64,000 nucleotides of DNA from Aquabacterium sp. NJ1 (lineage in GTDB: Bacteria; Pseudomonadota; Gammaproteobacteria; Burkholderiales; Burkholderiaceae_C), in the NCBI RefSeq assembly GCF_000768065.1, contig NZ_JRKM01000001.1, positions 3,454,001 to 3,518,000 of the forward strand, read 5' to 3'. Shown piece by piece: positions 32,782 through 41,564 of the stretch; positions within the stretch are counted from its first letter, which is position 1, and every line of letters starts with the position of its first letter. Below the pieces are notes generated by a model that searched no databases, had not been told where the DNA came from, and worked only from the letters and a program-made list of their open reading frames with translations. The translations under genes and the position numbers were made by a program.

Positions 32782-33978
32782 ATGAGCGAACAGCAGCAAG
32801 ATCCCATCGTCATCGTGGGTGCCAAGCGCACGCCGATCGGCGCCTTCCAGGGGCAATTCCAGGCCATGAGTGCCACGGCATTGGGCGGCGCGGCCGTGGC
32901 AGGCGCCTTGGCGCAAGCCGGCTTGTCGGGCAGCGCCGAGATCAGCGAGGTGCTGATGGGCTGCTGCCTGATGGCCGGCCTGGGGCAGGCGCCTGCGCGG
33001 CAGGCGGCCATCGCGGCGGGCTTGCCCGTGTCAGTGGGCGCGACCACACTGAGCAAGATGTGCGGCTCGGGCATGAAGACCACCATGCTGGCGCACGACC
33101 AGTTGCGTGCCGGCGTGGCCGACTTCTTCGTGGCCGGCGGCATGGAGTCCATGAGCAACGCGCCCTACCTGCTGCCGGCCGAGCGCGCCGGCCAGCGCCT
33201 GGGCCACGGCCGCACCATCGACCACATGTTCTTTGATGGCCTGCAAGACGCTTATGGCGGCGAGCTGATGGGCCATTACGCCGACCTCGTGGCCGAGCAG
33301 CAGGGCTACACCCGCGCCCAGCAGGATGCTTATGCCACCGACTCGGTGCTGCGCGCCCGTGCCGCCGTCGAGGCCGGCCTGTTTGCTGACGAGATCGCGC
33401 CCGTGACCCTCAAGGGGCGTGGCGAGCCTGTGCTGATCAGCCAGGACGAAACCCCCTCCAAATGCCAGCCCGACAAGATCACGCGGCTCAAGCCCGCCTT
33501 CCGGCCTGACGGCACCGTGACCCCGGCCAGCTCGGCCTCCATCTCGGATGGCGCGGCCGCCCTGGTGCTCACGCGCGGTAGCGTGGCCAAGCAACGCGGC
33601 ATGGCCGTGCTGGCCCGCATCGTGGCCCACAGCACCTATGCCGGCGAGCCCGGCCTGTTTGCGACCGCACCGGTGCCTGCCATCCAGCGCGTGCTGGACA
33701 AAGCCGGCTGGCGCGCCGCCGATGTCGACCTGTTCGAGGTCAACGAAGCCTTTGCGGTCGTGGCCCTGCATGCCATGCGCGAGCTGGGCCTGCCGCACGA
33801 CAAGGTCAACGTGGCCGGCGGTGCCTGTGCGCTCGGCCACCCCATCGGTGCCACCGGCGCGCGCATCATCGTCACCCTGATCCATGCCTTGCGGCGCACC
33901 GGGGGCCGCCGTGGCATCGCGTCTCTGTGCATTGGCGGCGGCGAGGCCACGGCCATCGCCATCGAGATCCCGGCCTGA
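32782..33978 (+). CDS. Acetyl-CoA C-acyltransferase (thiolase)
   Basis: 398 residues from ATG 32782. Seen: the thiolase nucleophile KMCGSGMKT, the GGMESMSN signature, VNEAFAVVALHAM, and GGACALGHPIGATGARI plus SLCIGGGEATA with the second catalytic Cys. It catalyses acetoacetyl-CoA formation or the last step of beta-oxidation. The chain-length preference is not resolved from sequence; the pairing with enoyl-CoA hydratase 50 nt downstream suggests fatty-acyl or related degradation. The very long open frame upstream is antisense to the CLC gene. Confidence 0.93.
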   Translation: MSEQQQDPIVIVGAKRTPIGAFQGQFQAMSATALGGAAVAGALAQAGLSGSAEISEVLMGCCLMAGLGQAPARQAAIAAGLPVSVGATTLSKMCGSGMKTTMLAHDQLRAGVADFFVAGGMESMSNAPYLLPAERAGQRLGHGRTIDHMFFDGLQDAYGGELMGHYADLVAEQQGYTRAQQDAYATDSVLRARAAVEAGLFADEIAPVTLKGRGEPVLISQDETPSKCQPDKITRLKPAFRPDGTVTPASSASISDGAAALVLTRGSVAKQRGMAVLARIVAHSTYAGEPGLFATAPVPAIQRVLDKAGWRAADVDLFEVNEAFAVVALHAMRELGLPHDKVNVAGGACALGHPIGATGARIIVTLIHALRRTGGRRGIASLCIGGGEATAIAIEIPA

Positions 33979-34028
33979 TCCCCGTTCACCCAGCGCTTTC
34001 GTTTTACCCACCTCACTCCATCGTCACC

Positions 34029-34799
34029 ATGATCGAACTCGACATCGACGCCAGCGGCCACATCGCCACCATCACCCTCAACCGCCCGCCCGCCAACGCC
34101 TGGTCGCTCGACGGCCTGCGCCAGCTCAAGGCCACGGTTGAAAAGCTCAATGCCGACACGCGTGTGCGCGCCATCATCGTCACCGGCCAGGGCCCCAAGT
34201 TCTTCAGCGCCGGTGCCGACCTCAACGTGATGGCCGGTGGCGACAAGGCCGTGGCCCGCGACGTGGCCCAACGCTTCGGCGAAGCCTTTGCCACGCTGCA
34301 GGAAGCCCGCGCCGTGGTGATCGCGGCCATCAATGGCTACGCCATGGGCGGTGGCCTGGAATGCGCCTTGTCGTGCGACATCCGCATTGCCGAGCAGCAC
34401 GCGCAGATGGCCTTGCCCGAATCCTCGGTGGGCCTGCTGCCCGCCGGTTGTGGCACGCAGACCTTGCCCTGGCTGGTGGGCGAAGGCTGGGCCAAGCGCA
34501 TGATCCTCACCAACGAACGCGTGGATGCCGCCACGGCCCTGCGCATCGGCCTGGTCGAAGAGGTGGTGGACACCGGCGCTTCGCTGGCCAAGGCCCAGGA
34601 GATGGCCCAGCGCGTGACCACGCTCAGCCCCGAGGGCGTGGCCTACAGCAAGCAACTGGTGCACGCGGCACGCCAGGGTGTGCCCCGTCATGCCGCCTTG
34701 TCGATGGAGCGCGAAAAGTTCGTCGACCTGTTCGACAGCCCCAACCAGCGCGAAGGTGTCAACGCCTTCCTGGAAAAGCGCAAGCCGCAGTGGACCTGA
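34029..34799 (+). CDS. Enoyl-CoA hydratase/isomerase family protein
   Basis: 256 residues. Crotonase fold motifs: ITLNRPPANAWSLDGL, KFFSAGADLNVMAGG (first oxyanion hole), INGYAMGGGLECALSCDIRIA (second oxyanion hole) and ALPESSVGLLPAGCGTQTL with the catalytic Glu position. Hydrates trans-2-enoyl-CoA in beta-oxidation. It follows the thiolase gene, likely as one transcription unit. The start at 34029 is the family start. Confidence 0.93.
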   Translation: MIELDIDASGHIATITLNRPPANAWSLDGLRQLKATVEKLNADTRVRAIIVTGQGPKFFSAGADLNVMAGGDKAVARDVAQRFGEAFATLQEARAVVIAAINGYAMGGGLECALSCDIRIAEQHAQMALPESSVGLLPAGCGTQTLPWLVGEGWAKRMILTNERVDAATALRIGLVEEVVDTGASLAKAQEMAQRVTTLSPEGVAYSKQLVHAARQGVPRHAALSMEREKFVDLFDSPNQREGVNAFLEKRKPQWT

Positions 34800-34894
34800 T
34801 CGATTGACGCGTTGCGGTGACCGCTTGTAACGGACGGTTCACCGCCCACGTGTATCCTTTCCCCCTGTTTCATCACATGCTGTAGGACAACCCC

Positions 34895-35296
34895 ATGAAA
34901 CTCAACCGCAAAGCCATCGCTCTGACCGTGGCCATCGCCCTGAGCCACACCGCCGGCCTGCAGGCCGCGCAAGCCGCCATGATCGCCACCGATGCCGTGG
35001 CCGTGACCAGCGCCGATGCCCAGGTGGCCGCCCGCCGCGCCCAGGTGCTCGAGACCCTCAACCGTGCCGACGTGGCCCAGGCCCTGATTCAAAAGGGTGT
35101 GGACATGGACGCGGCCCGCGCCCGTGTGGCCTCCTTGTCCGACGCCGAAGTCACGCAACTGGCCGACCAGCTGGACAAGGCGCCTGCCGGTGCTTCCGAC
35201 ATCCTGGGCACCATCGTGTTCATCTTCGTGCTGCTGCTGATCACCGACATCCTGGGCTTCACCAAGGTGTTCCCGTTCACACGCTCGATCCGCTGA
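34895..35296 (+). CDS. PA2779 family small membrane protein
   Basis: 133 residues: a signal peptide (ALTVAIALSHTAGLQAAQA), an Ala-rich helical segment (AARRAQVLETLNRADVAQALIQKGVDMDAARARVASL), and a C-terminal hydrophobic helix (ILGTIVFIFVLLLITDILGFTKVFPF). Matches the PA2779 family, which occurs next to PA2778-type C39 peptidases. Function unknown. It starts 95 nt after the hydratase and is followed 7 nt later by the peptidase gene. Confidence 0.85.
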   Translation: MKLNRKAIALTVAIALSHTAGLQAAQAAMIATDAVAVTSADAQVAARRAQVLETLNRADVAQALIQKGVDMDAARARVASLSDAEVTQLADQLDKAPAGASDILGTIVFIFVLLLITDILGFTKVFPFTRSIR

Positions 35297-35303
35297 TCGC
35301 GTC

Positions 35304-36287
35304 GTGCGTCGCACCTCGCGCCTGATTGGTGCGTTGACGCTGTCTTGCAGCCTCATCGTGATGACGGGGCTGCAGGGCTGCGCGTCGCTGGAGGCGCATC
35401 AGACCAGGGCCTTGCTGGCCCAGCCGCCAACAGACATCCCCGCGCAGGTGGCCTTGTCTGCCACGCCTTTCTTCCCTCAATCCGAACTGCAATGCGGGCC
35501 CGCGGCCCTGGCCACGGTCATGAGCGCCGCCGGTGTGCCCACCAGGCCTGACAGCCTGACCTCGTCGGTCTTTGTACCAGCCCGTGGTGGCAGTTTGCAG
35601 ATCGAGATGCTGGCGGCACCCCGCAGCCATGGCCTGGTCAGCACCCGCATCCAGCCTGATATGCAGGCCTTGTTGCACGAGGTGGCGGCCGGGCACCCCG
35701 TCGTGGTGCTGCTCAACCTGGGCTTGAGCCTGTACCCGGTCTGGCATTACGCCGTGGTCATCGGTTATGACTTGCCGGCGGGTGACGCGCTTTTGCGTTC
35801 TGGCACCACCGAATTGCAGCGCCTGCCCTTGTTCACGCTGGAACACACCTGGGCGCGATCGGGTCAATGGGCTTTTGTCGTCCTGCCGCCTGATCAACTG
35901 CCCGCGTCGGCCAGCGAGGCGGATGTGACCGATGGCCGCGTCACCTTCGAGCGCCTGGCCAAGCCTGAGCAGGCGGCGCAGGCTTACCGTGTGGCCCTGC
36001 AACGCTGGCCCGACAGCCTCGTGCTGGGGCTGGGCCTGGGCAACACCTTGTTCGCCTCCGGTGATGTGCGTGGCGCAGCCGATGTGCTCGAGCGCGTGGC
36101 CAGGCAACACGACAGCGCCGCAGCCTGGAACAACCTGGCCATGGCGCGCCTGAAACTGGGCGAGCGGGATGCAGCCATGGCGGCAGCCCAGGCTGCGCTC
36201 AAACGCGCGCAGGCCAGCGAGCCGAAGTGGGTGAGCGCCGCGCAGGCCACGCTGGACGAAGTGCGGCAAACCCTCTCGGGGAAATGA
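35304..36287 (+). CDS. PA2778 family lipoprotein C39-like peptidase with TPR tail
   Basis: 327 residues from a GTG at 35304. Lipobox LQGC with Cys26; peptidase domain with Cys64 in LQCGPAALATVM and His148 in VWHYAVVIGYD, the C39/papain-like pair; C-terminal TPR-like helices (RLAKPEQAAQAYRVALQRWPDS ... LGLGNTLFASGDVRGAADVLE ... AWNNLAMARLKLGERDAA). C39 peptidases typically cut leader peptides after Gly-Gly; its neighbour PA2779 protein is an obvious candidate partner. Role in Pseudomonas is also unknown. Confidence 0.85.
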   Translation: MRRTSRLIGALTLSCSLIVMTGLQGCASLEAHQTRALLAQPPTDIPAQVALSATPFFPQSELQCGPAALATVMSAAGVPTRPDSLTSSVFVPARGGSLQIEMLAAPRSHGLVSTRIQPDMQALLHEVAAGHPVVVLLNLGLSLYPVWHYAVVIGYDLPAGDALLRSGTTELQRLPLFTLEHTWARSGQWAFVVLPPDQLPASASEADVTDGRVTFERLAKPEQAAQAYRVALQRWPDSLVLGLGLGNTLFASGDVRGAADVLERVARQHDSAAAWNNLAMARLKLGERDAAMAAAQAALKRAQASEPKWVSAAQATLDEVRQTLSGK

Positions 36288-36327
36288 CGGGCGCGAGGCG
36301 GATCAGGCGCCACCCTAGGGATAGCCT

Positions 36328-36359
36328 CCCCCTAAGTTTGAAGGGGTCTCCCCCTTAGG
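36328..36359. repeat. Nested inverted repeats upstream of the WYL-like gene
   Basis: CCTAAG (36331-36336) is the reverse complement of CTTAGG (36354-36359), and inside them AAGGGG (36341-36346) matches CCCCTT (36351-36356). The structure lies between the C39-peptidase gene and the WYL-like gene, so it could be a terminator of the first or a regulatory site of the second. There is no T run. Confidence 0.4.
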
Positions 36360-36446
36360 CGGGTTTTGTGTGGCGGGCCCTTTGCTTACGATGCATTCAA
36401 TGACGAGCGTGGTGTCAACCGCGTGCACAAAAAAAGGGGGTGCGTC

Positions 36447-36872
36447 ATGGGCATTGATACACAAACTGTCGCCTGGGCGGGCATCGCCGTTGGTTTGGTC
36501 GGCATCGCCTGGGCCATCTTCTGGCCGGTAGAGCCGCACCCCGGCATCAATCCCATCTCCACGCACTGGGATCTGGTTTACGTGGATGACGATGGCGTCA
36601 TGCAGTTCACCATGGTGCGTGTGCTCAAGATCAACCCGACCACGCGCCGCATGACGGCCTGGTGCGCCAGCAGCGGCAACGAGCGGGTGTTCAAGCTCAG
36701 CAAGGTGGTCAAGGCCACGGACGTACGCAGCGGCGCACGCATCAACATCGCCCGCTTGATCGACAAGCCGCGGGTGTTGAGCGACAGGCCTGCACCCAGC
36801 GCGGCACCTGACAGCACGCAGGGGGATTCGGTGGGCAGTTGGTGGAGCACCTCGCGCCTGGGCCTGCACTGA
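36447..36872 (+). CDS. Orphan membrane-anchored WYL-like protein
   Basis: 141 residues from ATG 36447, where a strong GGGGG ribosome site precedes it. An N-terminal membrane helix (TVAWAGIAVGLVGIAWAIFW) is followed by about 65 residues with the WYL-type strand pattern: WDLVYVDDDGVMQFTMVRVLKIN, RMTAWCASSGNERVFKLSKVV. WYL domains usually sense ligands or nucleic acids inside transcription regulators. Here there is no DNA-binding domain, so this is a WYL-like domain on the membrane. Assignment is by pattern only. Confidence 0.6.
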   Translation: MGIDTQTVAWAGIAVGLVGIAWAIFWPVEPHPGINPISTHWDLVYVDDDGVMQFTMVRVLKINPTTRRMTAWCASSGNERVFKLSKVVKATDVRSGARINIARLIDKPRVLSDRPAPSAAPDSTQGDSVGSWWSTSRLGLH

Positions 36873-36911
36873 GGGCTTTTGCCAGCACGAAGTCGCACCC
36901 AGGGGGCGACA

Positions 36912-37712
36912 ATGCAGGCCATGCCCACCCCCACCCCCAACTCAAGCGCCCAAGCCGCCGCCACCATCCTGGTGCAGCGGCGCCTTCATGGTCAGCAAGG
37001 TCCTTGTCTGCCTGAGCCGCTGCGCCCGCAGACCCTGGACGACGCCATGCGCATCCAGCTGGCCAGCATGCCCCTGATGGGCGACGCCATCGCGGGCTGG
37101 AAGTGCGGCACCCCCGGGCCCGACAAGCTGGTGGTGGCGCCCATCTACGCCCGCACCGTGCACCGGGCCAGCGAAAAACCTTGTCCCGTCTGGGCCCATG
37201 GCGGCATGGTGCGTGTCGAGCCTGAACTGGCTTTTGTGCTGGGCCGAGACCTGCCCGCACGCGCGCAACCCTACACACCCGATGAGGTGGACGACGCCAT
37301 CTCCGCCACCCACCTGGCGCTGGAGCTGATCGACAGCCGCTACAGCGAGCCCAGCGTCCTGAGCTTTGCCGACAAGCTGGCCGATGGCCTGGTGAACCAG
37401 GGCCTGTTCATCGGCCCTGCCGTTGATGGCGAGCAAGCCAGCCTGACCAACGTCATGCCGATTGCGATCCAGGTCGAAGGCTCGCCCGAGCAGGTGCGCG
37501 CCGGCCAGCATCCTGACCCCCTGCCACGTTTGCCGCTGTACTGGCTGGTTGAATACCTGCGTGAGCAGGGCATGGGCTTGCAAGCCGGGCAGGCGGTGAT
37601 CACGGGCTCTTATGCCGGCACGTTTCCCTTGCCCGTGAGCCAGGGCATCACCTTGCGTTACGGCGATCTCGGTGAGTTGCGCGTGCGGTTTTCGGCGCGG
37701 GCAAGAGCCTGA
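36912..37712 (+). CDS. Fumarylacetoacetate hydrolase-family hydratase (2-keto-4-pentenoate hydratase-like)
   Basis: 266 residues from ATG 36912. Motifs: PLMGDAIAGWKCGTPG, VRVEPELAFVLGRDLP (metal-binding Glu residues), LALELIDSRY, FADKLADGLVNQGLFIGP, QAVITGSYAGTFPL. These fit the MhpD/2-oxopent-4-enoate hydratase family. The usual role is adding water to a dienoate in aromatic or meta-cleavage pathways; the other pathway genes are not here, so this is a likely stand-alone copy. Convergent with putA (21-nt gap). Confidence 0.87.
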   Translation: MQAMPTPTPNSSAQAAATILVQRRLHGQQGPCLPEPLRPQTLDDAMRIQLASMPLMGDAIAGWKCGTPGPDKLVVAPIYARTVHRASEKPCPVWAHGGMVRVEPELAFVLGRDLPARAQPYTPDEVDDAISATHLALELIDSRYSEPSVLSFADKLADGLVNQGLFIGPAVDGEQASLTNVMPIAIQVEGSPEQVRAGQHPDPLPRLPLYWLVEYLREQGMGLQAGQAVITGSYAGTFPLPVSQGITLRYGDLGELRVRFSARARA

Positions 37713-37733
37713 TTCGGCCCGTTTCGGTCGGTC

Positions 37734-40700
37734 TCAACCCAGGCTCATCAGGCTGGCATTGCCACCCGCTGCGGCCGTGTTGACCGCGATGCTCTGCTCG
37801 CGCAGCAGCCGCCACACGCTCAGCGCGCCAGCTTGATGCCAGCCCGTTGGCAGGGCCAGCAAAGGCAGGATAGGGCCGGGTCGCTCGCTGAGGTACTCGG
37901 CCATCTCGATGATGTCGGTGCGCTCGGCGTGCATCAACACGGCGCACCAGTCGGCATCGGCCATGTCGCGCACCAGCGTGATGCGATCACGCACTTCGGG
38001 CGGCAGTTCATACAGCAAGGGCCGCCTGGAGGGGTGGTCCATCCACACGGCCTGGGCGCCCGCGGCCAGCACGGTGCACAGCTGGTAGATCAAGTCCGAT
38101 GCGGCATTGGCCAGGCAGAGCACAGGGCCCTTGGGCAGCAGGCGGTAGCGGTTGCGCTCGCCGGTGGGGCCGGGCAGTTCGCCATCGAAACCCAGCGGGC
38201 TGATCTGCATGAGGTACTCGGCCTCTTGCTGCAGTGCATGGGCATGGGGCACAGATGGCATGTGGGTCATGTGGGGCATGTGAGGCACAGGTGCGGCGCC
38301 CAGCCAGTCGCACAGCGCTTGCAGTGGCATCAGCGCTTCGTCCGATGGGCGCCTGCTGGCCATGCTGCGCAGCGTGTCGGCGCGCAAGCTGGTGTCGGCC
38401 TGGGTGTGCAGCAGTCGGTGCAGGTAGAGCGGCCCGCCGGCCTTGGGGCCGGTGCCCGAGAGGCCTTCGCCGCCAAAGGGTTGCACGCCCACCGTGGCGC
38501 CGATCATGTTGCGGTTCACGTAGATGTTGCCAATCTGGGCACGCTCGGTGATGAAGTCGATGGTTTCGTCGATGCGGCTGTGGATGCCCATGGTCAGGCC
38601 GTAGCCGGTGGCATGCAGCTGCTCGATCAGCGTGCCCAGTTCACCGCGCTGGTAGCGCAGCACATGCAGCACGGGGCCGAACACCTCCTGCACCAGTTCC
38701 TGCAGGCTGCTGATCTCGATCAGGGTGGGGGCGGCAAAGCAGCCTGAACTGTTCTCTTGCACGGCATCCACGGCGGTGTCGGCCTGGAAGACATCCCGGT
38801 CACAGGCCCGCATGGTGGCCACATGCAGTTCGATGGCCTCCAGGGCGTCCTGGTCGATCACCGGGCCCACATCGGTGTGCAGGCGGTCGGTCGGGCCCAG
38901 GTGCAGCTCGCTCATGGCGCCGCGCAGCATGTGTAGCACGCGGTCGGCGATGTCGGCTTGCAAGCACAACACGCGCAGCGCCGAGCAGCGCTGGCCCGCG
39001 CTGTCAAAGGCCGAGGTGAGCACGTCGCTCACCACCTGTTCAGGCAGGCCCGATGAGTCCACGATCATCGCGTTCTGACCACCCGTCTCGGCGATCAGGG
39101 GCAGGGGCTGGCCTCGTTCGTTGACGCGTGTGGCCAGTTGGGCTTGCAGCCAACGTGCCACTTGGGTGGAGCCGGTGAACATCACCCCCCGGGTCGCCGC
39201 ATGGTTCACCAAAGCAGCGCCAATGGTTTCACCATCGCCCGGCAGCATCTGCAGTGCGGCCAGCGGCATGCCGGCCTCATGCAGGATGCGCACGGCCTGC
39301 GCGGCGATCAGCGGTGTCTGCTCGGCAGGCTTGGCCAGCACGGTGTTGCCCGCAGCCAGCGCAGCGGCAATCTGGCCGGTGAAGATGGCCAGCGGGAAGT
39401 TCCAGGGGCTGATGCACACCACGGGCCCCAGGGGCTGGTGGTGGCCGTCGTGCAGGTCCTGGCGGATCTGGGCGGCGTTGTAGCGCAGGAAGTCCATGGC
39501 TTCGCGGACCTCACCCATGGCGTTGGGCAGGGTCTTGCCGGCTTCGCGCGCCAGCAGGTTGAGCAGCATGGGCACACGTTCGGCCATCAGGTTGGCGGCC
39601 TGGTCCAGCATGGCGGCGCGTTCGGCCACGGGGCGGCGTTGCCAGGTCGGGGCATAAGCGGCGCTGGCTTGCGCGGCCTGGTCCACATCGCTCAAGCTGG
39701 CCCAGCGCACGCGGCCCACGGTGTCGCGGCGTTCCGCGGGGTTGCGTACCGTGTGCCAGCAGGCGTCGTGCGTCGACAAGGCGTGGGCCACCATGGGCTG
39801 CACGTCGATCTGTGGCAAGGCCTCTCGCGACAGGTCCGCATGCAGCTGGATCAAGGTGGCTTCGTGGTTCAGGTCCAGCCCGAGGCTGTTGGGGCGCGAG
39901 GGGCCATACAGGTCTGCCGGCAAGGGGATGGCGGGGTGCGGGGCGCCGATCACCCCTTCGACTTCGGCGTGGCGCAGCACGCTGGTGGCGGGGTCTTCCA
40001 GCAAGGCTGTGAGGTCGATGCGTTCGTCGGCCACCCGGTTGACGAAGGAGCTGTTGGCACCGTTTTCAAGCAGGCGCCGCACCAGGTAGGCCAGCAGCGT
40101 TTCATGCGTGCCCACCGGCGCGTAGATGCGGCAGGGGCGGCCCAGCCCGCCTTGATCAACGGGGCTCACCACCAGGTCGTACAAGGGCTCGCCCATGCCG
40201 TGCAGGCACTGGAACTCGTATTGGCCCGGCTGGAAGTGGGGGCCTGCGAGTGCGTGTACGGCAGCCAGCGTGTGCGCGTTGTGCGTGGCGAACTGCGGGT
40301 AGACCTCGGCCGGTGCAGCCAGCAGCTTGCGCGCACAGGCCAGGTAGGCCAGGTCCGTGTGGGCCTTGCGGGTGTAGACCGGGTAATCCGCCTGACCCTC
40401 GATCTGCGCGCGTTTGATTTCGCTGTCCCAGTAGGCGCCTTTGACCAGCCTCACCATCAAGCGGTGGCCACTGCGGTGCGCCAGATCGATCAGGTAGTCG
40501 ATGACAAAAGGCGCGCGCTTCTGGTAAGCCTGCACCACGAAGCCGATGCCATCCCAGCCTTGCAAGGCCGGCTCATGGCACAGGCGCTCGATGAGGTCCA
40601 GTGACAAGGACAAGCGTTCGGACTCTTCCGCATCGATGTTGAGCCCGATGTGATAGTCGCAGGCCAGCGTGCTCAAGCGCAGCAGACGTGGGTAGAGCTC

Positions 40701-41534
40701 GTCCATCACGCGGGCGTATTGCGAGCGGCTGTAGCGTGGGTGCAGCGCGGACAACTTGATCGAGATGCCCGGGTTGTCGTACAGGTGGCGGCCTTGCGTG
40801 TCTTGCGCCATCGCGTGGATGGCGGCCTCGTAGGCCCGCATATAGCGTTGCGCGTCCTCATCAGTGAGGGCGGCTTCACCCAGCATGTCGTAGGAGTGGC
40901 GAAAGCCTTTGGCCTCGTGTTTGCGGGCGTTGCGCAGGGCCTGCTCGATGGTCTCGCCGATCACGAACTGCTCGCCCATCAGGCGCATGGCCACGTCCAC
41001 ACTCTTGCGGATCAGGGGCTCGCCGCCTTTGATGGCCACACGTTTGAGTGCGGCACGCAAGCCGGTCTCACCATGGGTGCTCACCAGTTTGCCGGTCAGC
41101 ATCAGGCCCCAGGTGGTGGCGTTGACAAACAGCGAAGGGCTGTGGCCCAGATGGGCGGCCCAGTCGGTGTCGCCCACCTTGTCGCGGATGAGAGCGTCGC
41201 GCGTGGCCTGGTCCGGGATGCGCAGAAGGGCTTCGGCCAGGCACATCAGGGCCACGCCTTCGTGCGAGGACAGCGAGAACTCCTGCATGAGCGCCTGCAC
41301 CAGGCCTTCGCGGCCGGCGGCCACCTGGCGTTGCCGCAAGCGGGTGGCCAGATCCAGCGCGAGGGTGCGGGTGGCGCTGGCCTGCTCGGGTGCCAGTGTG
41401 GCGTCGGCCATCAAGGCTTGCACGCAGGCCGACTCTTCGCAGCGTGTGGCGCGGTCAATCGCATCACGCAGCGGGCCGTGGGGGGCGCGCAAGGCTTGCC
41501 CGAGTGTCTGGAAGGGGCGAGGGTCTGGCGTCAT
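37734..41534 (-). CDS. putA: Bifunctional proline/P5C dehydrogenase without ribbon-helix-helix
   Basis: 1266 residues. The first domain is proline dehydrogenase (about 160-480: RLVKGAYWDSEIKRAQ; IGFVVQAYQKRAPFVIDYL). It is followed by P5C dehydrogenase (about 590-1030: ISPWNFPLAIFTGQIAAALAAGN, catalytic Cys in SAGQRCSALRVL) and a C-terminal ALDH-like extension of the longer PutA type. There is no N-terminal RHH DNA-binding domain, so it is unlikely to repress its own gene. A His/Met-rich linker (PHMPHMTHMPSVPHAH) is near 1090. Oxidises proline to glutamate; membrane associated through FAD. Confidence 0.95.
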   Translation of the reverse strand: MTPDPRPFQTLGQALRAPHGPLRDAIDRATRCEESACVQALMADATLAPEQASATRTLALDLATRLRQRQVAAGREGLVQALMQEFSLSSHEGVALMCLAEALLRIPDQATRDALIRDKVGDTDWAAHLGHSPSLFVNATTWGLMLTGKLVSTHGETGLRAALKRVAIKGGEPLIRKSVDVAMRLMGEQFVIGETIEQALRNARKHEAKGFRHSYDMLGEAALTDEDAQRYMRAYEAAIHAMAQDTQGRHLYDNPGISIKLSALHPRYSRSQYARVMDELYPRLLRLSTLACDYHIGLNIDAEESERLSLSLDLIERLCHEPALQGWDGIGFVVQAYQKRAPFVIDYLIDLAHRSGHRLMVRLVKGAYWDSEIKRAQIEGQADYPVYTRKAHTDLAYLACARKLLAAPAEVYPQFATHNAHTLAAVHALAGPHFQPGQYEFQCLHGMGEPLYDLVVSPVDQGGLGRPCRIYAPVGTHETLLAYLVRRLLENGANSSFVNRVADERIDLTALLEDPATSVLRHAEVEGVIGAPHPAIPLPADLYGPSRPNSLGLDLNHEATLIQLHADLSREALPQIDVQPMVAHALSTHDACWHTVRNPAERRDTVGRVRWASLSDVDQAAQASAAYAPTWQRRPVAERAAMLDQAANLMAERVPMLLNLLAREAGKTLPNAMGEVREAMDFLRYNAAQIRQDLHDGHHQPLGPVVCISPWNFPLAIFTGQIAAALAAGNTVLAKPAEQTPLIAAQAVRILHEAGMPLAALQMLPGDGETIGAALVNHAATRGVMFTGSTQVARWLQAQLATRVNERGQPLPLIAETGGQNAMIVDSSGLPEQVVSDVLTSAFDSAGQRCSALRVLCLQADIADRVLHMLRGAMSELHLGPTDRLHTDVGPVIDQDALEAIELHVATMRACDRDVFQADTAVDAVQENSSGCFAAPTLIEISSLQELVQEVFGPVLHVLRYQRGELGTLIEQLHATGYGLTMGIHSRIDETIDFITERAQIGNIYVNRNMIGATVGVQPFGGEGLSGTGPKAGGPLYLHRLLHTQADTSLRADTLRSMASRRPSDEALMPLQALCDWLGAAPVPHMPHMTHMPSVPHAHALQQEAEYLMQISPLGFDGELPGPTGERNRYRLLPKGPVLCLANAASDLIYQLCTVLAAGAQAVWMDHPSRRPLLYELPPEVRDRITLVRDMADADWCAVLMHAERTDIIEMAEYLSERPGPILPLLALPTGWHQAGALSVWRLLREQSIAVNTAAAGGNASLMSLG

Positions 41535-41564
41535 CGCCTCCTCACCTTAAGCGAAGCTGCGGGT

